Below are positions 1 through 7,868 of a DNA stretch of 64,000 nt, piece after piece. The notes beneath the pieces were generated by a model. That model was not told the origin of the DNA. It saw only the letters and a list, made by a program, of their open reading frames with translations, and did not search any database. Position 1 is the first letter of the stretch, and each line of letters opens with the position of its first letter. A program made the translations under genes and the position numbers. The stretch covers positions 1 through 64,000 of the forward strand of contig CAJTNI010000007.1 in assembly GCA_910577945.1 (NCBI GenBank), in the 5' to 3' direction. Source of the stretch: an uncultured Christensenella sp. (lineage in GTDB: Bacteria > Bacillota > Clostridia > Christensenellales > Pumilibacteraceae).

Positions 1-2
1 TA

Positions 3-128
3 CCCGAACTTACACGGGAATTGTGCCTTGAACTTATAGAGTATATAACCATAGGCGCAAGCCCCGACGACAAAACGGGCGCAAGAGAAATCCACATCTA
101 CTACAAACTGTTAGGCAAAGAAATCTAA
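3..128 (+). CDS. C-terminal end of a serine site-specific recombinase (5' end outside window)
   Basis: An open frame enters from the left edge and stops with TAA at 126-128. Its roughly 41 residues contain ELTRELCLELIEYITIG and end in EIHIYYKLLGKEI, which resembles the extreme C-terminus (DUF4368-type) of large serine recombinases of integrative elements. The catalytic resolvase domain would lie upstream of the window, so activity cannot be judged. A second recombinase-like frame begins immediately after the stop. Confidence 0.6.
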   Translation, partial: PELTRELCLELIEYITIGASPDDKTGAREIHIYYKLLGKEI

Positions 129-129
129 C

Positions 130-969
130 GCCAACAAACTACATTGTCCATTTGCGCATATTAGTAAACTCATTTGCGGCAAGTGCGGCAATAAAATGAC
201 GGGCATATCGTCCACGAGCAAAAGCAAAAAGATACATCACTACTACAAGTGCGTAGGCGTTACGAAAAGCGTTTGCGACAAGCGGACTATACGCAAGCAG
301 TTTATTGAGGACGAAATCATAGCCGCCATTGTAGGCAACGGCACGGAGCAAAACCCGCACGGCGTTTTGACGGACGAATTTATAGACACAATCGCCGCCG
401 AAACATATATGCTTATACAAGCGGAGCGCAACGACAGCGAAATAAAACGGCTTGAAAGTTTAGTCGCAGACAACCAAAAGGCGATTAACAACCTTATGCA
501 AGCCCTTATGCTCGGCAAAATCGCGGACACGATTTTAGCGCAAATCGAAAAGTTAGAGAGCGAAAACAAGGAACTGAACGATACCATAGAGAGCGAAAAG
601 GCGTTGCAAATCAATTACACCTATGCGGACATTCGCAAGTGGTTACAGCATTTTAGAACGCTGGACTATTCCAAGACGAAAAACCGCAAGGACTTAATAG
701 ACACGTTTATTTACAAGGTGTTACTGTTCGACGATAAAATGAAAGTGCTGTTCCACCTTAAAAGCGGACAGCAAAACGAATTACTTTTGAACTTGATTTT
801 CCCCGGGACCGACGGCAACGGCGACACGGGCGAAAACGGCGCAAAACAAAAAGAAACCGACAATTCGGTTTCTAATTCAGAGGGGTGTGCGTATACCCCC
901 GTAATGGTGGAGATAGTGGGACTCGAACCCATGACCTATGCGTTGCGAACGCATCGCTCTACCAACTGA
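130..969 (+). pseudogene. 5'-truncated large serine recombinase remnant
   Basis: The frame starts directly after the previous stop and has no start codon at the expected place; the first ATG, at 196, lies inside the domain. It encodes the zinc-ribbon part of a large serine recombinase (LICGKCGNKMTG, then HHYYKC and CDKRTIRK) followed by a coiled-coil region (about residues 80-150 of the ATG frame) and the RKWLQHF/RKDLIDTFIYKV C-terminal domain. The N-terminal resolvase domain with its catalytic serine is absent, so this is a remnant, probably of an old integrative element. The last 20-odd codons run antisense through the neighbouring tRNA gene and are not real protein. The recombinase end abutting a tRNA 3' end is typical of element junctions. 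Confidence 0.65.
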
Positions 970-980
970 GCTATATCCCC
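905..980 (-). tRNA. tRNA-Ala (anticodon CGC)
   Basis: On the minus strand the sequence starts GGGGATATAGCTCAGTTGG and ends with an encoded CCA (complement of 905-907). The acceptor stem pairs fully with a G3:U70 wobble, the alanine identity element. The anticodon loop reads TTCGCAA, giving anticodon CGC for codon GCG, which is heavily used in the surrounding genes. The T arm GGTTCGAGTCC is canonical. The 3' end touches the recombinase remnant. Confidence 0.93.
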
Positions 981-1029
981 ATAGCTTGACGCTACCGATT
1001 GGACGCTGCCGATTGTCGGTGCGAGATAT

Positions 1030-1058
1030 ATTCTATCATTATATTACCCGTATGTCAA
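1030..1058 (-). promoter_or_regulatory. sigma-A promoter for tRNA-Ala
   Basis: Read on the minus strand: TTGACA (1053-1058), 17-bp spacer, TAGAAT (1030-1035). It lies about 50 bp upstream of the tRNA 5' end, between luxS and the tRNA, as expected for a stable-RNA promoter. Confidence 0.75.
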
Positions 1059-1113
1059 GCAAAATCGCGCGATTGATTTTTTTGCGCGGAATAAATTTTA
1101 TCTTTTGCGTGCT

Positions 1114-1554
1114 CTATTTCTCGCCGCGCAACACCTTCAAGTATTCCGAGCACTCGCGCTTGGCGTCCGCCAAATCGTGCTCCAAGTAGTTGCCGCACTC
1201 CTCGCGCCTGCTGCCCGGCACGCTGTCGAGCTCGCACGCCTTTTGCAGGCTTTCCGCCAAAAGCGCCTTTATCTCCTCGAACTCCATTCCGCACGTCAAC
1301 AAGTAAAACCCCGTTCTGCACCCCATAGGCCCGAAATAAATAATATCGTCCCTGCGCGCCGAGTTCCTCAGCACCGTGGCGAGCAAATGTTCCACGGTGT
1401 GCGCCGCCTTGGGCGAAACGTAGTCGCCGCCGTTCGGCTTTTTGAACCGCAAATCCCACGTAGTAACGCCGTGCGCCTCGCCGCATTTATACAAGCCCTT
1501 TTCCAATACGTCGTGGTTTTTCTCGAACGACGCGATGCGTTTCAGCTCGTCCAT
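1114..1554 (-). CDS. luxS: S-ribosylhomocysteine lyase LuxS
   Basis: Cleaves S-ribosylhomocysteine to homocysteine and DPD, the precursor of autoinducer-2, in the activated methyl cycle. The 146-aa protein has normal family length. HTVEH (residues 52-56) provides the zinc-binding HxxEH motif; Cys79 in GPMGCRTGFY is the expected catalytic cysteine; Cys120 before GNYLEHDL is the third zinc ligand. The start is preceded by GGGAGAACGGT. It is the last gene of a minus-strand run trxA-SRAP-trpB-luxS, 12 bp after trpB. No pfs nucleosidase, which makes its substrate, is in the window. Confidence 0.96.
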   Translation of the reverse strand: MDELKRIASFEKNHDVLEKGLYKCGEAHGVTTWDLRFKKPNGGDYVSPKAAHTVEHLLATVLRNSARRDDIIYFGPMGCRTGFYLLTCGMEFEEIKALLAESLQKACELDSVPGSRREECGNYLEHDLADAKRECSEYLKVLRGEK

Positions 1555-1566
1555 ACCGTTCTCCCG

Positions 1567-2895
1567 TCAGTTCGCGCTATACGCCGAGTCCTTCATGCTT
1601 CCGTTCATGAACTCGCCGTACGCTTTCATATCGAAATACCCCGTGCCCGTAAGCCCGAACACAATCACCTTTTTTTCGCCCGATTTTTTGCAATCGAGCG
1701 CAATATCAATCGCGCCTTTAATCGCGTGCGCCGACTCGGGCGCGGGCAGCGTGCCCTCTATCTTGGCAAACTCGACCGCCGCCGCGAACACCTGCGTTTG
1801 CGTATACGACCGCGCCTCGATATATTTGTCGTGATAAAGCTTGGACAGCACGGGACTCATGCCGTGATACCTGAGCCCGCCCGCATGGCTCGCGCTCGGA
1901 ATAAAGTCGCAGCCGAGCGTATACATTTTCGCAAGCGGAGTAATCTTTGCCGTGTCGCAATAGTCGTACCTATACTCGCCCTTCGTGAGCGACGGGCAGG
2001 ACGCCGGCTCGACCGCCACCAGCCTTACGTCCGACTTGCCTTCCAGCTTTTCGGCGACGAACGGCGCAATCAAGCCGCCGAGGTTCGACCCGCCGCCCGC
2101 GCAGCCTATTATCACGTCGGGCTTAATCCCGTACTTATCGAGCGCGGTTTTCGTCTCCAAACCGATGACCGACTGGTGCAAAACCACTTGGTCGAGCACC
2201 GAGCCCAGCACGTACCGCGTTTTGCCGCTTCTATCCGTCGTCGCCGCCTCGACCGCCTCCGAAATGGCGCAGCCGAGCGAGCCGTCGGTATTTGGATGCG
2301 CGGCGAGAATACTGCGCCCCGCCGCCGTCTTTTCCGACGGCGACGGCGTGACGCTCGCGCCGTAAACCTCCATCACGTTGCGCCGAAACGGCTTTTGCTC
2401 GTACGACACCTTGACCATAAACACGTTCACGCCCACACCGAAATACGCGCCCGCCATGGCGAGCGCCGTACCCCACTGCCCCGCGCCCGTTTCGGTCGTC
2501 ACCGCGTCGAGCCCCTGAGCTTTGGCGTAATACGCCTGCGCCGCCGCCGAATTGAGCTTGTGCGAGCCCGACGTATTATTGCCCTCGAACTTATAATATA
2601 TCTCCGCGGGCGTGTCGAGCGCGCGCTCCAAGCCGTACGCGCGGACGAGCGGGCTCGGTCTGAACAGCTTGTAAAAATCGTTTATCGGCTTGGGAATTTC
2701 TATGTACTTGCTCGTTCCGTCCAGCTCCTGCGCGGCGAGCGCATCGCAAAACACGGGCGTAAGGTCGCCGAGCGTGCACGGCTTGCCGTCCGTCGGTCTA
2801 ATAAGCGGCGCGGGCTTATCCTTCATAAAGCCCTTGATATTGAGCCACTTATCGGGCAGCTCGCGCTCGTCCAAATATATCTTAAACGGTATCAT
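1567..2895 (-). CDS. trpB: tryptophan synthase beta chain, TrpB2 type
   Basis: PLP enzyme that condenses indole with serine to tryptophan. The 442-aa length, the leading region before the core, and GSHKLNSAAAQAYYA with the PLP lysine match the TrpB2 (TrpB-like) subfamily rather than the TrpA-partnered TrpB1. GCAGGGSNLGG is the phosphate-binding loop, and ETGAGQWGTALA is also conserved. The chosen ATG at 2895 follows GGAGGAGACGGA; upstream in-frame codons overlap the SRAP gene and are not needed. No trpA, trpC or other trp genes are nearby, so the enzyme may salvage indole. It is probably cotranscribed with the SRAP and trxA genes upstream and luxS downstream. Confidence 0.92.
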   Translation of the reverse strand: MIPFKIYLDERELPDKWLNIKGFMKDKPAPLIRPTDGKPCTLGDLTPVFCDALAAQELDGTSKYIEIPKPINDFYKLFRPSPLVRAYGLERALDTPAEIYYKFEGNNTSGSHKLNSAAAQAYYAKAQGLDAVTTETGAGQWGTALAMAGAYFGVGVNVFMVKVSYEQKPFRRNVMEVYGASVTPSPSEKTAAGRSILAAHPNTDGSLGCAISEAVEAATTDRSGKTRYVLGSVLDQVVLHQSVIGLETKTALDKYGIKPDVIIGCAGGGSNLGGLIAPFVAEKLEGKSDVRLVAVEPASCPSLTKGEYRYDYCDTAKITPLAKMYTLGCDFIPSASHAGGLRYHGMSPVLSKLYHDKYIEARSYTQTQVFAAAVEFAKIEGTLPAPESAHAIKGAIDIALDCKKSGEKKVIVFGLTGTGYFDMKAYGEFMNGSMKDSAYSAN

Positions 2896-2911
2896 TCCGT
2901 CTCCTCCGAGT

Positions 2912-3466
2912 TCAGCGCGCCGCCGCCTCGACACGTTCGAGCATAGGCATTGCCGCCGACAAATGCGCGCGCGCAAATCTCTCGTCGTACAGCCACGCGT
3001 CCGCCCGTTTTTCGTCGATTATGAGCGGCATTCTGCCGTGCGCGTCCCAAACGCTGTCGTTTGCCGCGGTCGTAATAATCGCGAAGCAGTCGCGCGGCGC
3101 GCTCGGTGTTTTTTCCTCGCCCAACAGCCCGAAAATATCGAGCTGAACGCTTGCGCGACGCCTGTCGTCGTCGCGCTCGGCGCGCCACAGCCCGCACAGC
3201 AAAAGCCCGCCGCCCTGCGCGCGGTAATAATATTTGCGCTTGTCCGCCGTCCACTCGTAAAACCCGTTTACGGCGAGCACGCACCGCCCGCTAGCGAACG
3301 CCGCACGGAACTTGACGGGCGCGGTCTCCGCTCTCGCGTTTACGGTCAGCTTATTGCGCCCGAAATCAAACCCGAACCGCATGCTTTCGCCGCCGCTCGC
3401 AGTCGTAACGCCGTAGCTGTCGCCGGGAAAAACGTCGCCGTTCCCGCCGTTAAAGGTCGCGCACAT
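2912..3466 (-). CDS. SRAP-domain (YedK/HMCES-like) abasic-site DNA-protein crosslink protein
   Basis: SRAP proteins covalently trap abasic sites in single-stranded DNA through Cys2, exposed after removal of the initiator Met. The 184-aa product starts MCATFN, so Cys2 is present, although the usual MCGR is altered. VNARAET (residues 42-48), RCVLAVNGFYEW (61-72, with the conserved Glu71) and FAIITTAANDSVWDAHGRMPLII (128-150, with His143) match the family core. Slightly shorter than the usual 200-220 residues. The gene starts 5 bp after the trxA stop and 16 bp before trpB, suggesting one transcript. Housekeeping genome-protection role is inferred from the family. Confidence 0.88.
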   Translation of the reverse strand: MCATFNGGNGDVFPGDSYGVTTASGGESMRFGFDFGRNKLTVNARAETAPVKFRAAFASGRCVLAVNGFYEWTADKRKYYYRAQGGGLLLCGLWRAERDDDRRRASVQLDIFGLLGEEKTPSAPRDCFAIITTAANDSVWDAHGRMPLIIDEKRADAWLYDERFARAHLSAAMPMLERVEAAAR

Positions 3467-3471
3467 TTATT

Positions 3472-3777
3472 TTATTTAATGCCGAACGCCGCTTTAAGCT
3501 CGGTTATGGGCGTGAGCCCGATAAACTTTTCCACAATCACGCCGTCCTCGAACAGCACGAGCGTGGGAATGCTCGTCACGCCGAAATCGGCGGGCAGTAC
3601 GTCGTCGGCGTCCACGTCGATTTTAATTAGCTTAACGTCCGTCGTGTTCGCAAGCTCCTCGACGATAGGCGCTTGCGCGCGGCACGGCCCGCACCAGCTC
3701 GCCCAAAAATCCACGACGGTCTTGCCCGTCGCCGTAATCTCGTTAAATTCCGCTACCGTGGGATTGAGTTTAATCAT
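3472..3777 (-). CDS. trxA: thioredoxin
   Basis: Small thiol-disulfide oxidoreductase of 101 aa. The active site WCGPC is at residues 28-32 in the context VVDFWASWCGPCRAQAP, and the cis-proline loop is in TSIPTLVLF. The start at 3777 is set by AGAGGTGATT just upstream; the frame stays open further upstream but that extension lacks thioredoxin similarity. First gene of the trxA-SRAP-trpB-luxS run. The 142 bp separating it from pepV probably hold its promoter, though I could not fix a clean -35/-10 pair. Confidence 0.95.
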   Translation of the reverse strand: MIKLNPTVAEFNEITATGKTVVDFWASWCGPCRAQAPIVEELANTTDVKLIKIDVDADDVLPADFGVTSIPTLVLFEDGVIVEKFIGLTPITELKAAFGIK

Positions 3778-3919
3778 AATAATCACCTCTTTATTTAATA
3801 CGTTGTTAGTATGCCGTAGCTCGCGATTTTTACGCGCGACGGCGGCGGCGGGACGCTTTTGTTCACGTACGGAATCGCCGCCACGATATAAACACGTTTT
3901 ACAAAAGCCCGCGCGCTTA

Positions 3920-5332
3920 TTACAAATCGGCAAGCTCTTTCATCGCCGCATAATAAATATCGTAGTTTTTGAACAGCTGCGCAACGGGGAAATTCTCGTC
4001 GGCGCGATGCATATTGATATCCAAATCGACGGGCGTGCAGCCGAACGCGACGGCGTTGGGCAGCTCGCGCGCATACGTGCCGCCGCCCGTTTGCAACGGC
4101 TCGGTAATATCGCCCGTTATACGCCTGTAAACCTTTAACAGCGCCTTAATCAGCGGCGCGTCCGCGTCGATATACAAATTCTCGTGATAGTCGTGGATTT
4201 CCGCCTTGCAGCCGAGCGCGCATTCGAGCTTGTCCGCAACCCACTCGGGCTTTACGCCGAGCGGCAGTCGGAAATCGACTACGACCGACAGCTCGCCGTC
4301 CTTTATCCAAGCCTGCGACATACACATGGAAAGGTCGCCGCTCTTGGGGTCGTTCACGTATATGCCGAGCTTACCGCTCGCGAGCGGCGTGCACAAATAC
4401 TCGTAAATTTTTTCCGTATATTGCGAACCGATTGCGTCGTTGTACGCCGCCAAAACGCCGAACGTTTTCCACAGCGCGCTGTCGCCCTTTTCGGGCGTGG
4501 ACGCGTGCTCCGCCGTGCCGACCGCGATTATCGAGGTTTGCGCGCCGTTGACTATCGAATAATCGTTAAACGAATTGCCGTCGGTGACGATGCGCTCGGC
4601 GAGCGGCGCGGTCTTGAAAATATCGCTCGTAAGCGCGCCGCCCGCCGCCTTTATAAGCGCCGCTTCCAAACGGCTGCCCTTAACGATTTTTATTTCCGAC
4701 CTGTCGGGCACTGCGTTGTAGCACGCCGCGCCGTCGATATACGAAATATTCTCGGCGAGCGCCTTGTCCGCAAAATGCAAAATTATATGCGCGATGCCCT
4801 TCTCGCTGTTGATGACGGGGAACTCCGAATCGGGCACGAACGACATGACGGGCACTTCGCCGCCGCGCGCCAAATACGTGCGAATGCACGAGCTGCCGCG
4901 TTCCTCGTCCGCGCCGACGATTATCCGCACGCGCCGTTTGAGCTTGACGCCGCTATCCTTAATCGCTTTGAGCGCGTGCAAGCACACCACGACCGAGCCT
5001 TTGTCGTCGCCCACGCCCCTGCCGTACACCTTGCCGTTTTCCTCGACCATTTTGAACGGGTCGGTCGCCCAGCCGTTGCCCGCGGGCACGACGTCGAGGT
5101 GTCCCAAAACGCCTATGCACTCGTCGCCCTCGCCCGCTTCGGCATACGCGCACGCGCCGTCGATGAGCTCGGCTTTCAGCCCGTACGCCCGCGCTTTGTC
5201 CACAAACCATTGCAGCGCGCGCAAGCAAGCCTTGCCGTACGGCGCGCCGTCCTCGGGCGCGGAATACACGCTGGGAATGGCGATTATCTCGCCGAGGTCG
5301 TTTAAAATATCGGTAGACAGCTTTTCGTCCAT
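3920..5332 (-). CDS. pepV: M20 family dipeptidase, PepV type
   Basis: Cytosolic zinc dipeptidase of 470 aa. Metal ligands are visible in GHLDVVPAG (His78, Asp80), GRGVGDDKG (Asp110) and the catalytic Glu143/Glu144 of GADEERGSSC, which is the PepV-type signature; PDSEFPVINSEKG follows. The C-terminal TGGGTYAR and the metal His in DINMHRADENFP are present. The ATG at 5332 has AGGAGG upstream. Divergent from gltX across about 160 bp. Confidence 0.93.
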   Translation of the reverse strand: MDEKLSTDILNDLGEIIAIPSVYSAPEDGAPYGKACLRALQWFVDKARAYGLKAELIDGACAYAEAGEGDECIGVLGHLDVVPAGNGWATDPFKMVEENGKVYGRGVGDDKGSVVVCLHALKAIKDSGVKLKRRVRIIVGADEERGSSCIRTYLARGGEVPVMSFVPDSEFPVINSEKGIAHIILHFADKALAENISYIDGAACYNAVPDRSEIKIVKGSRLEAALIKAAGGALTSDIFKTAPLAERIVTDGNSFNDYSIVNGAQTSIIAVGTAEHASTPEKGDSALWKTFGVLAAYNDAIGSQYTEKIYEYLCTPLASGKLGIYVNDPKSGDLSMCMSQAWIKDGELSVVVDFRLPLGVKPEWVADKLECALGCKAEIHDYHENLYIDADAPLIKALLKVYRRITGDITEPLQTGGGTYARELPNAVAFGCTPVDLDINMHRADENFPVAQLFKNYDIYYAAMKELADL

Positions 5333-5429
5333 GGTTGAAAACCTCCTTACGGGGATACGCCCGCGTAGCCACTGCTGTTTTTAAGCGCACGCGCTTGCGC
5401 GCAAATGCGCCGTCAATCGCTTTAATCGC

Positions 5430-5458
5430 TTGCTTTTTACTCGAAAAAGCATTAGAAT
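5430..5458 (+). promoter_or_regulatory. probable promoter of gltX
   Basis: TTGCTT (5430-5435), 17-bp spacer and TAGAAT (5453-5458), ending 37 bp before the gltX ATG and upstream of its AAGGAG ribosome binding site. The -35 is only a half match, so this is moderate. Confidence 0.5.
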
Positions 5459-5495
5459 TATATCATAAGAAAACAAACGTTGTCAAGGAGAGAAC

Positions 5496-6917
5496 ATGGT
5501 TCGCACCAGATTTGCACCCAGCCCCACGGGGTATCTTCATATAGGCGGCTTGCGCACCGCGCTTTACGCGTATCTTTTCGCCAAAAAGCACGGCGGCAAG
5601 TTCATACTGCGCATAGAGGACACCGACCAAACCCGCGAGGTGGCGGGCGCGGTGGACGTAATAATTTCCGCGCTCGACAAGGCGGGCATGAAGTACGACG
5701 AAGGTCCGCTCGTCGGCGGCGATTACGGACCGTACATTCAATCCGAGCGCAAGCAAATTTACCTCGACTACGCGCAAAAGCTGATAGAGAGCGGCGACGC
5801 ATACTACTGCTTTTGCACCAAGGAGCGGCTTACGGAAATGCACGAGCACGGCGCGACCAAGTACGACAAGCACTGCCTGCGCCTGTCCAAAGCGGAAATC
5901 GCCGAGCGCATAGCGCGCGGCGAGCCGTACGTCATTCGCCAAAACATACCCGAGAGCGGTTCGTCCACCTATCACGACGAGGTGTTCGGCGACATAACGG
6001 TGGAGTTCAAGGACTTGGAGGACAACATTCTAATAAAGTCGGACGGCATGCCCACGTACAACTTCGCCAACGTAATCGACGACCACCTCATGCGCGTGTC
6101 GCACTGCATTCGCGGCGTGGAATACCTCATGTCCACGCCCAAGTACAACCTGCTATACGACGCGCTCGGCTGGGAGCGACCCGTATACGTTCACTTGCAG
6201 CCGATAATGCGCGACGCTACGCACAAGCTGAGCAAGCGCGACGGCGACGCGGGTTTCGAGGATTTTTTGGCGAAGGGCTTTTTGCCGCACGCCATAGTCA
6301 ACTATATCGCGTTGCTCGGCTGGAATCCCAAAGACAACAACGAAAAGCTGTCCATGCAAGAGCTCGTCGACAAGTTCTCCATAGAGGGTTTGCAAAAATC
6401 GTCGTCTATATTCGACGAAACCAAAATGCGCTGGCTCAATTCGCTGTATATAAAGGAGCTGTCGCAAGCCGAGTTCCACGCCGCCGCCGCGCCGTTCTAC
6501 GACAAATACTGCGGCGGGCTGAATATAGACTACGAATATCTTTCCGAGCTGTTGCAGCCGCGCGTGGAAATTTTGTCCGATATAAACGAGCGTACGGCGT
6601 TTTTGACGGCGTTCGACGGCGACGCGCAAAAGCCGTTCGATTTCTCGCTGTTCGTCAATAAAAAATGGAAAACGGACGAGGCAATGGCAAAAAGCCTTAT
6701 CGACGACTGTATCGCCGCGACGAACGCGCCCGACCTCAACGCCGCGCTCGACGCGCTCGCCGAAGCGCGCGGGCTAAAAAAGGGTCAAGTGCTGTGGATT
6801 TATCGTATCGCGCTAACGGGCGCGGCGGCAACCCCCGGCGGCGGCGCGGAAATGGTAAAGCTTTTCGGCAAAGCCGAGGCGTTGAAGCGGCTCGAAAAGG
6901 TCAAATCCGCGCTGTAA
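5496..6917 (+). CDS. gltX: glutamyl-tRNA synthetase
   Basis: Class I aminoacyl-tRNA synthetase charging tRNA-Glu; 473 aa. The N-terminal MVRTRFAPSPTGYLHIGG contains the HIGH-type ATP site, IEDTDQTRE the glutamate-binding region, and HKLSKRDGD the KMSKS-type loop (about residue 247). The anticodon-binding helical domain fills the C-terminal third. In the Clostridia this can be non-discriminating (also charging tRNA-Gln), which cannot be told from sequence alone. The start is fixed by AAGGAG seven bases upstream. Followed by ridA after 103 bp. Confidence 0.96.
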   Translation: MVRTRFAPSPTGYLHIGGLRTALYAYLFAKKHGGKFILRIEDTDQTREVAGAVDVIISALDKAGMKYDEGPLVGGDYGPYIQSERKQIYLDYAQKLIESGDAYYCFCTKERLTEMHEHGATKYDKHCLRLSKAEIAERIARGEPYVIRQNIPESGSSTYHDEVFGDITVEFKDLEDNILIKSDGMPTYNFANVIDDHLMRVSHCIRGVEYLMSTPKYNLLYDALGWERPVYVHLQPIMRDATHKLSKRDGDAGFEDFLAKGFLPHAIVNYIALLGWNPKDNNEKLSMQELVDKFSIEGLQKSSSIFDETKMRWLNSLYIKELSQAEFHAAAAPFYDKYCGGLNIDYEYLSELLQPRVEILSDINERTAFLTAFDGDAQKPFDFSLFVNKKWKTDEAMAKSLIDDCIAATNAPDLNAALDALAEARGLKKGQVLWIYRIALTGAAATPGGGAEMVKLFGKAEALKRLEKVKSAL

Positions 6918-7020
6918 ATCCCCCACCCGTTCGGTCTGCCTAAACGCACGAGCAAGCGAAATACCGCTAAACGAACACGCCGCGCGAATAAACGGGCAAC
7001 GCAAAGGAAACAATCGGAGC

Positions 7021-7419
7021 ATGAAAAAAATCGAAATAGCAACCGAAAACGCGCCGCGCGCGATAGGTCCGTACTCGCAAGCCGTGGTCGCGGGCAACAC
7101 GCTGTACGCGTCGGGGCAAATCCCCATCGACCCCGCCACGGGCGAACCGATTGGCGGCGATATAAAAGCGCAGGCGTATCGAGTAATGCAAAACGCGGCG
7201 GCGGTGCTCGCCGCGGCGGGTCTCGATTTTTCGAGCGTCGTTAAAACGACCGTATTTTTGACCGACCTCGACGATTTCGCGACGGTCAACGCCGTGTACG
7301 CCGAGTTTTTCGCAAAGCCGTATCCCGCGCGCAGCTGCGTGCAGGTAGCGGCGTTGCCCAAGGGCGCGAAAATCGAAATGGAGCTTGTCGCAAGCCTTAC
7401 GGGAGTTCGCCCGCAATAA
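7021..7419 (+). CDS. ridA: RidA family reactive enamine/imine deaminase
   Basis: RidA hydrolyses reactive 2-aminoacrylate and related enamines/imines released by PLP enzymes. The 132-aa product has APRAIGPYSQAV at the N-terminus and the C-terminal PARSCVQVAALPKGAKIEMEL, whose arginine and glutamate bind substrate. Normal family length. AAAGGAAA lies about 10 bp upstream of the ATG. Confidence 0.95.
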   Translation: MKKIEIATENAPRAIGPYSQAVVAGNTLYASGQIPIDPATGEPIGGDIKAQAYRVMQNAAAVLAAAGLDFSSVVKTTVFLTDLDDFATVNAVYAEFFAKPYPARSCVQVAALPKGAKIEMELVASLTGVRPQ

Positions 7420-7452
7420 CGCGGGCGCGATTGCGCACCGTGCCGTCAATGC

Positions 7453-7481
7453 TTGACAATCGCCCGACGCGGTGATAAAAT
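7453..7481 (+). promoter_or_regulatory. sigma-A promoter giving a leaderless mRNA for the DivIC-like gene
   Basis: TTGACA (7453-7458), 17-bp spacer, TAAAAT (7476-7481). The -10 ends six bases before the ATG at 7488, so transcription is expected to begin at or within a base of the start codon. No Shine-Dalgarno sequence is present. Confidence 0.75.
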
Positions 7482-7487
7482 ATCGAC

Positions 7488-7808
7488 ATGGCAAACAGAA
7501 AAATCAAATTGGAAACCACGCGCGCCGCGCGCCGCGAGACAAACGGCGCGGTGTTCAAAATAGTCGTCGCGGCATGCGCCGTATTTTTGACGCTGCTTAT
7601 AGTCGCCTTGATAATCAACCTCGTGCGGCTGGGCGCGGCGAAAAACCGCAAAGCGGCGTTGGAGGCGCAGGCGGCGTATCTCGACACGGTAATCGACGAG
7701 AACGGCAAGCTGATAGACTATTGCGGCTCGCCCGAGTTTATCGAGAGCTACGCGCGCGAGTATTTCGACATGGTATACCGCGGCGAAATAATAATCGGCG
7801 TTAAATAG
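7488..7808 (+). CDS. septum formation initiator (DivIC/FtsL-like)
   Basis: Bitopic divisome protein of 106 aa. A basic cytoplasmic N-terminus is followed by one membrane segment (about residues 24-46, VVAACAVFLTLLIVALI), a short coiled coil (50-75) and the typical C-terminal motif SYAREYFDMVYRGEIIIGVK, matching the DivIC/FtsB family end. It would act outside the membrane with FtsL and FtsQ/DivIB. Preceded by a consensus promoter with no untranslated leader. Confidence 0.85.
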   Translation: MANRKIKLETTRAARRETNGAVFKIVVAACAVFLTLLIVALIINLVRLGAAKNRKAALEAQAAYLDTVIDENGKLIDYCGSPEFIESYAREYFDMVYRGEIIIGVK

Positions 7809-7868
7809 AACAACGACTGACGACGCGACGCCGCACAAGCGTCGCGCACTTAATATTAAGCGGGATTT

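Noticed and set aside
905-969. C-terminal extension of the recombinase remnant (GLEPMT...)
   Set aside because: These codons are the antisense reading of tRNA-Ala, not protein.
1105-2946. 613-codon plus-strand frame over luxS and trpB
   Set aside because: Runs antisense to two well-identified genes and has shadow composition.
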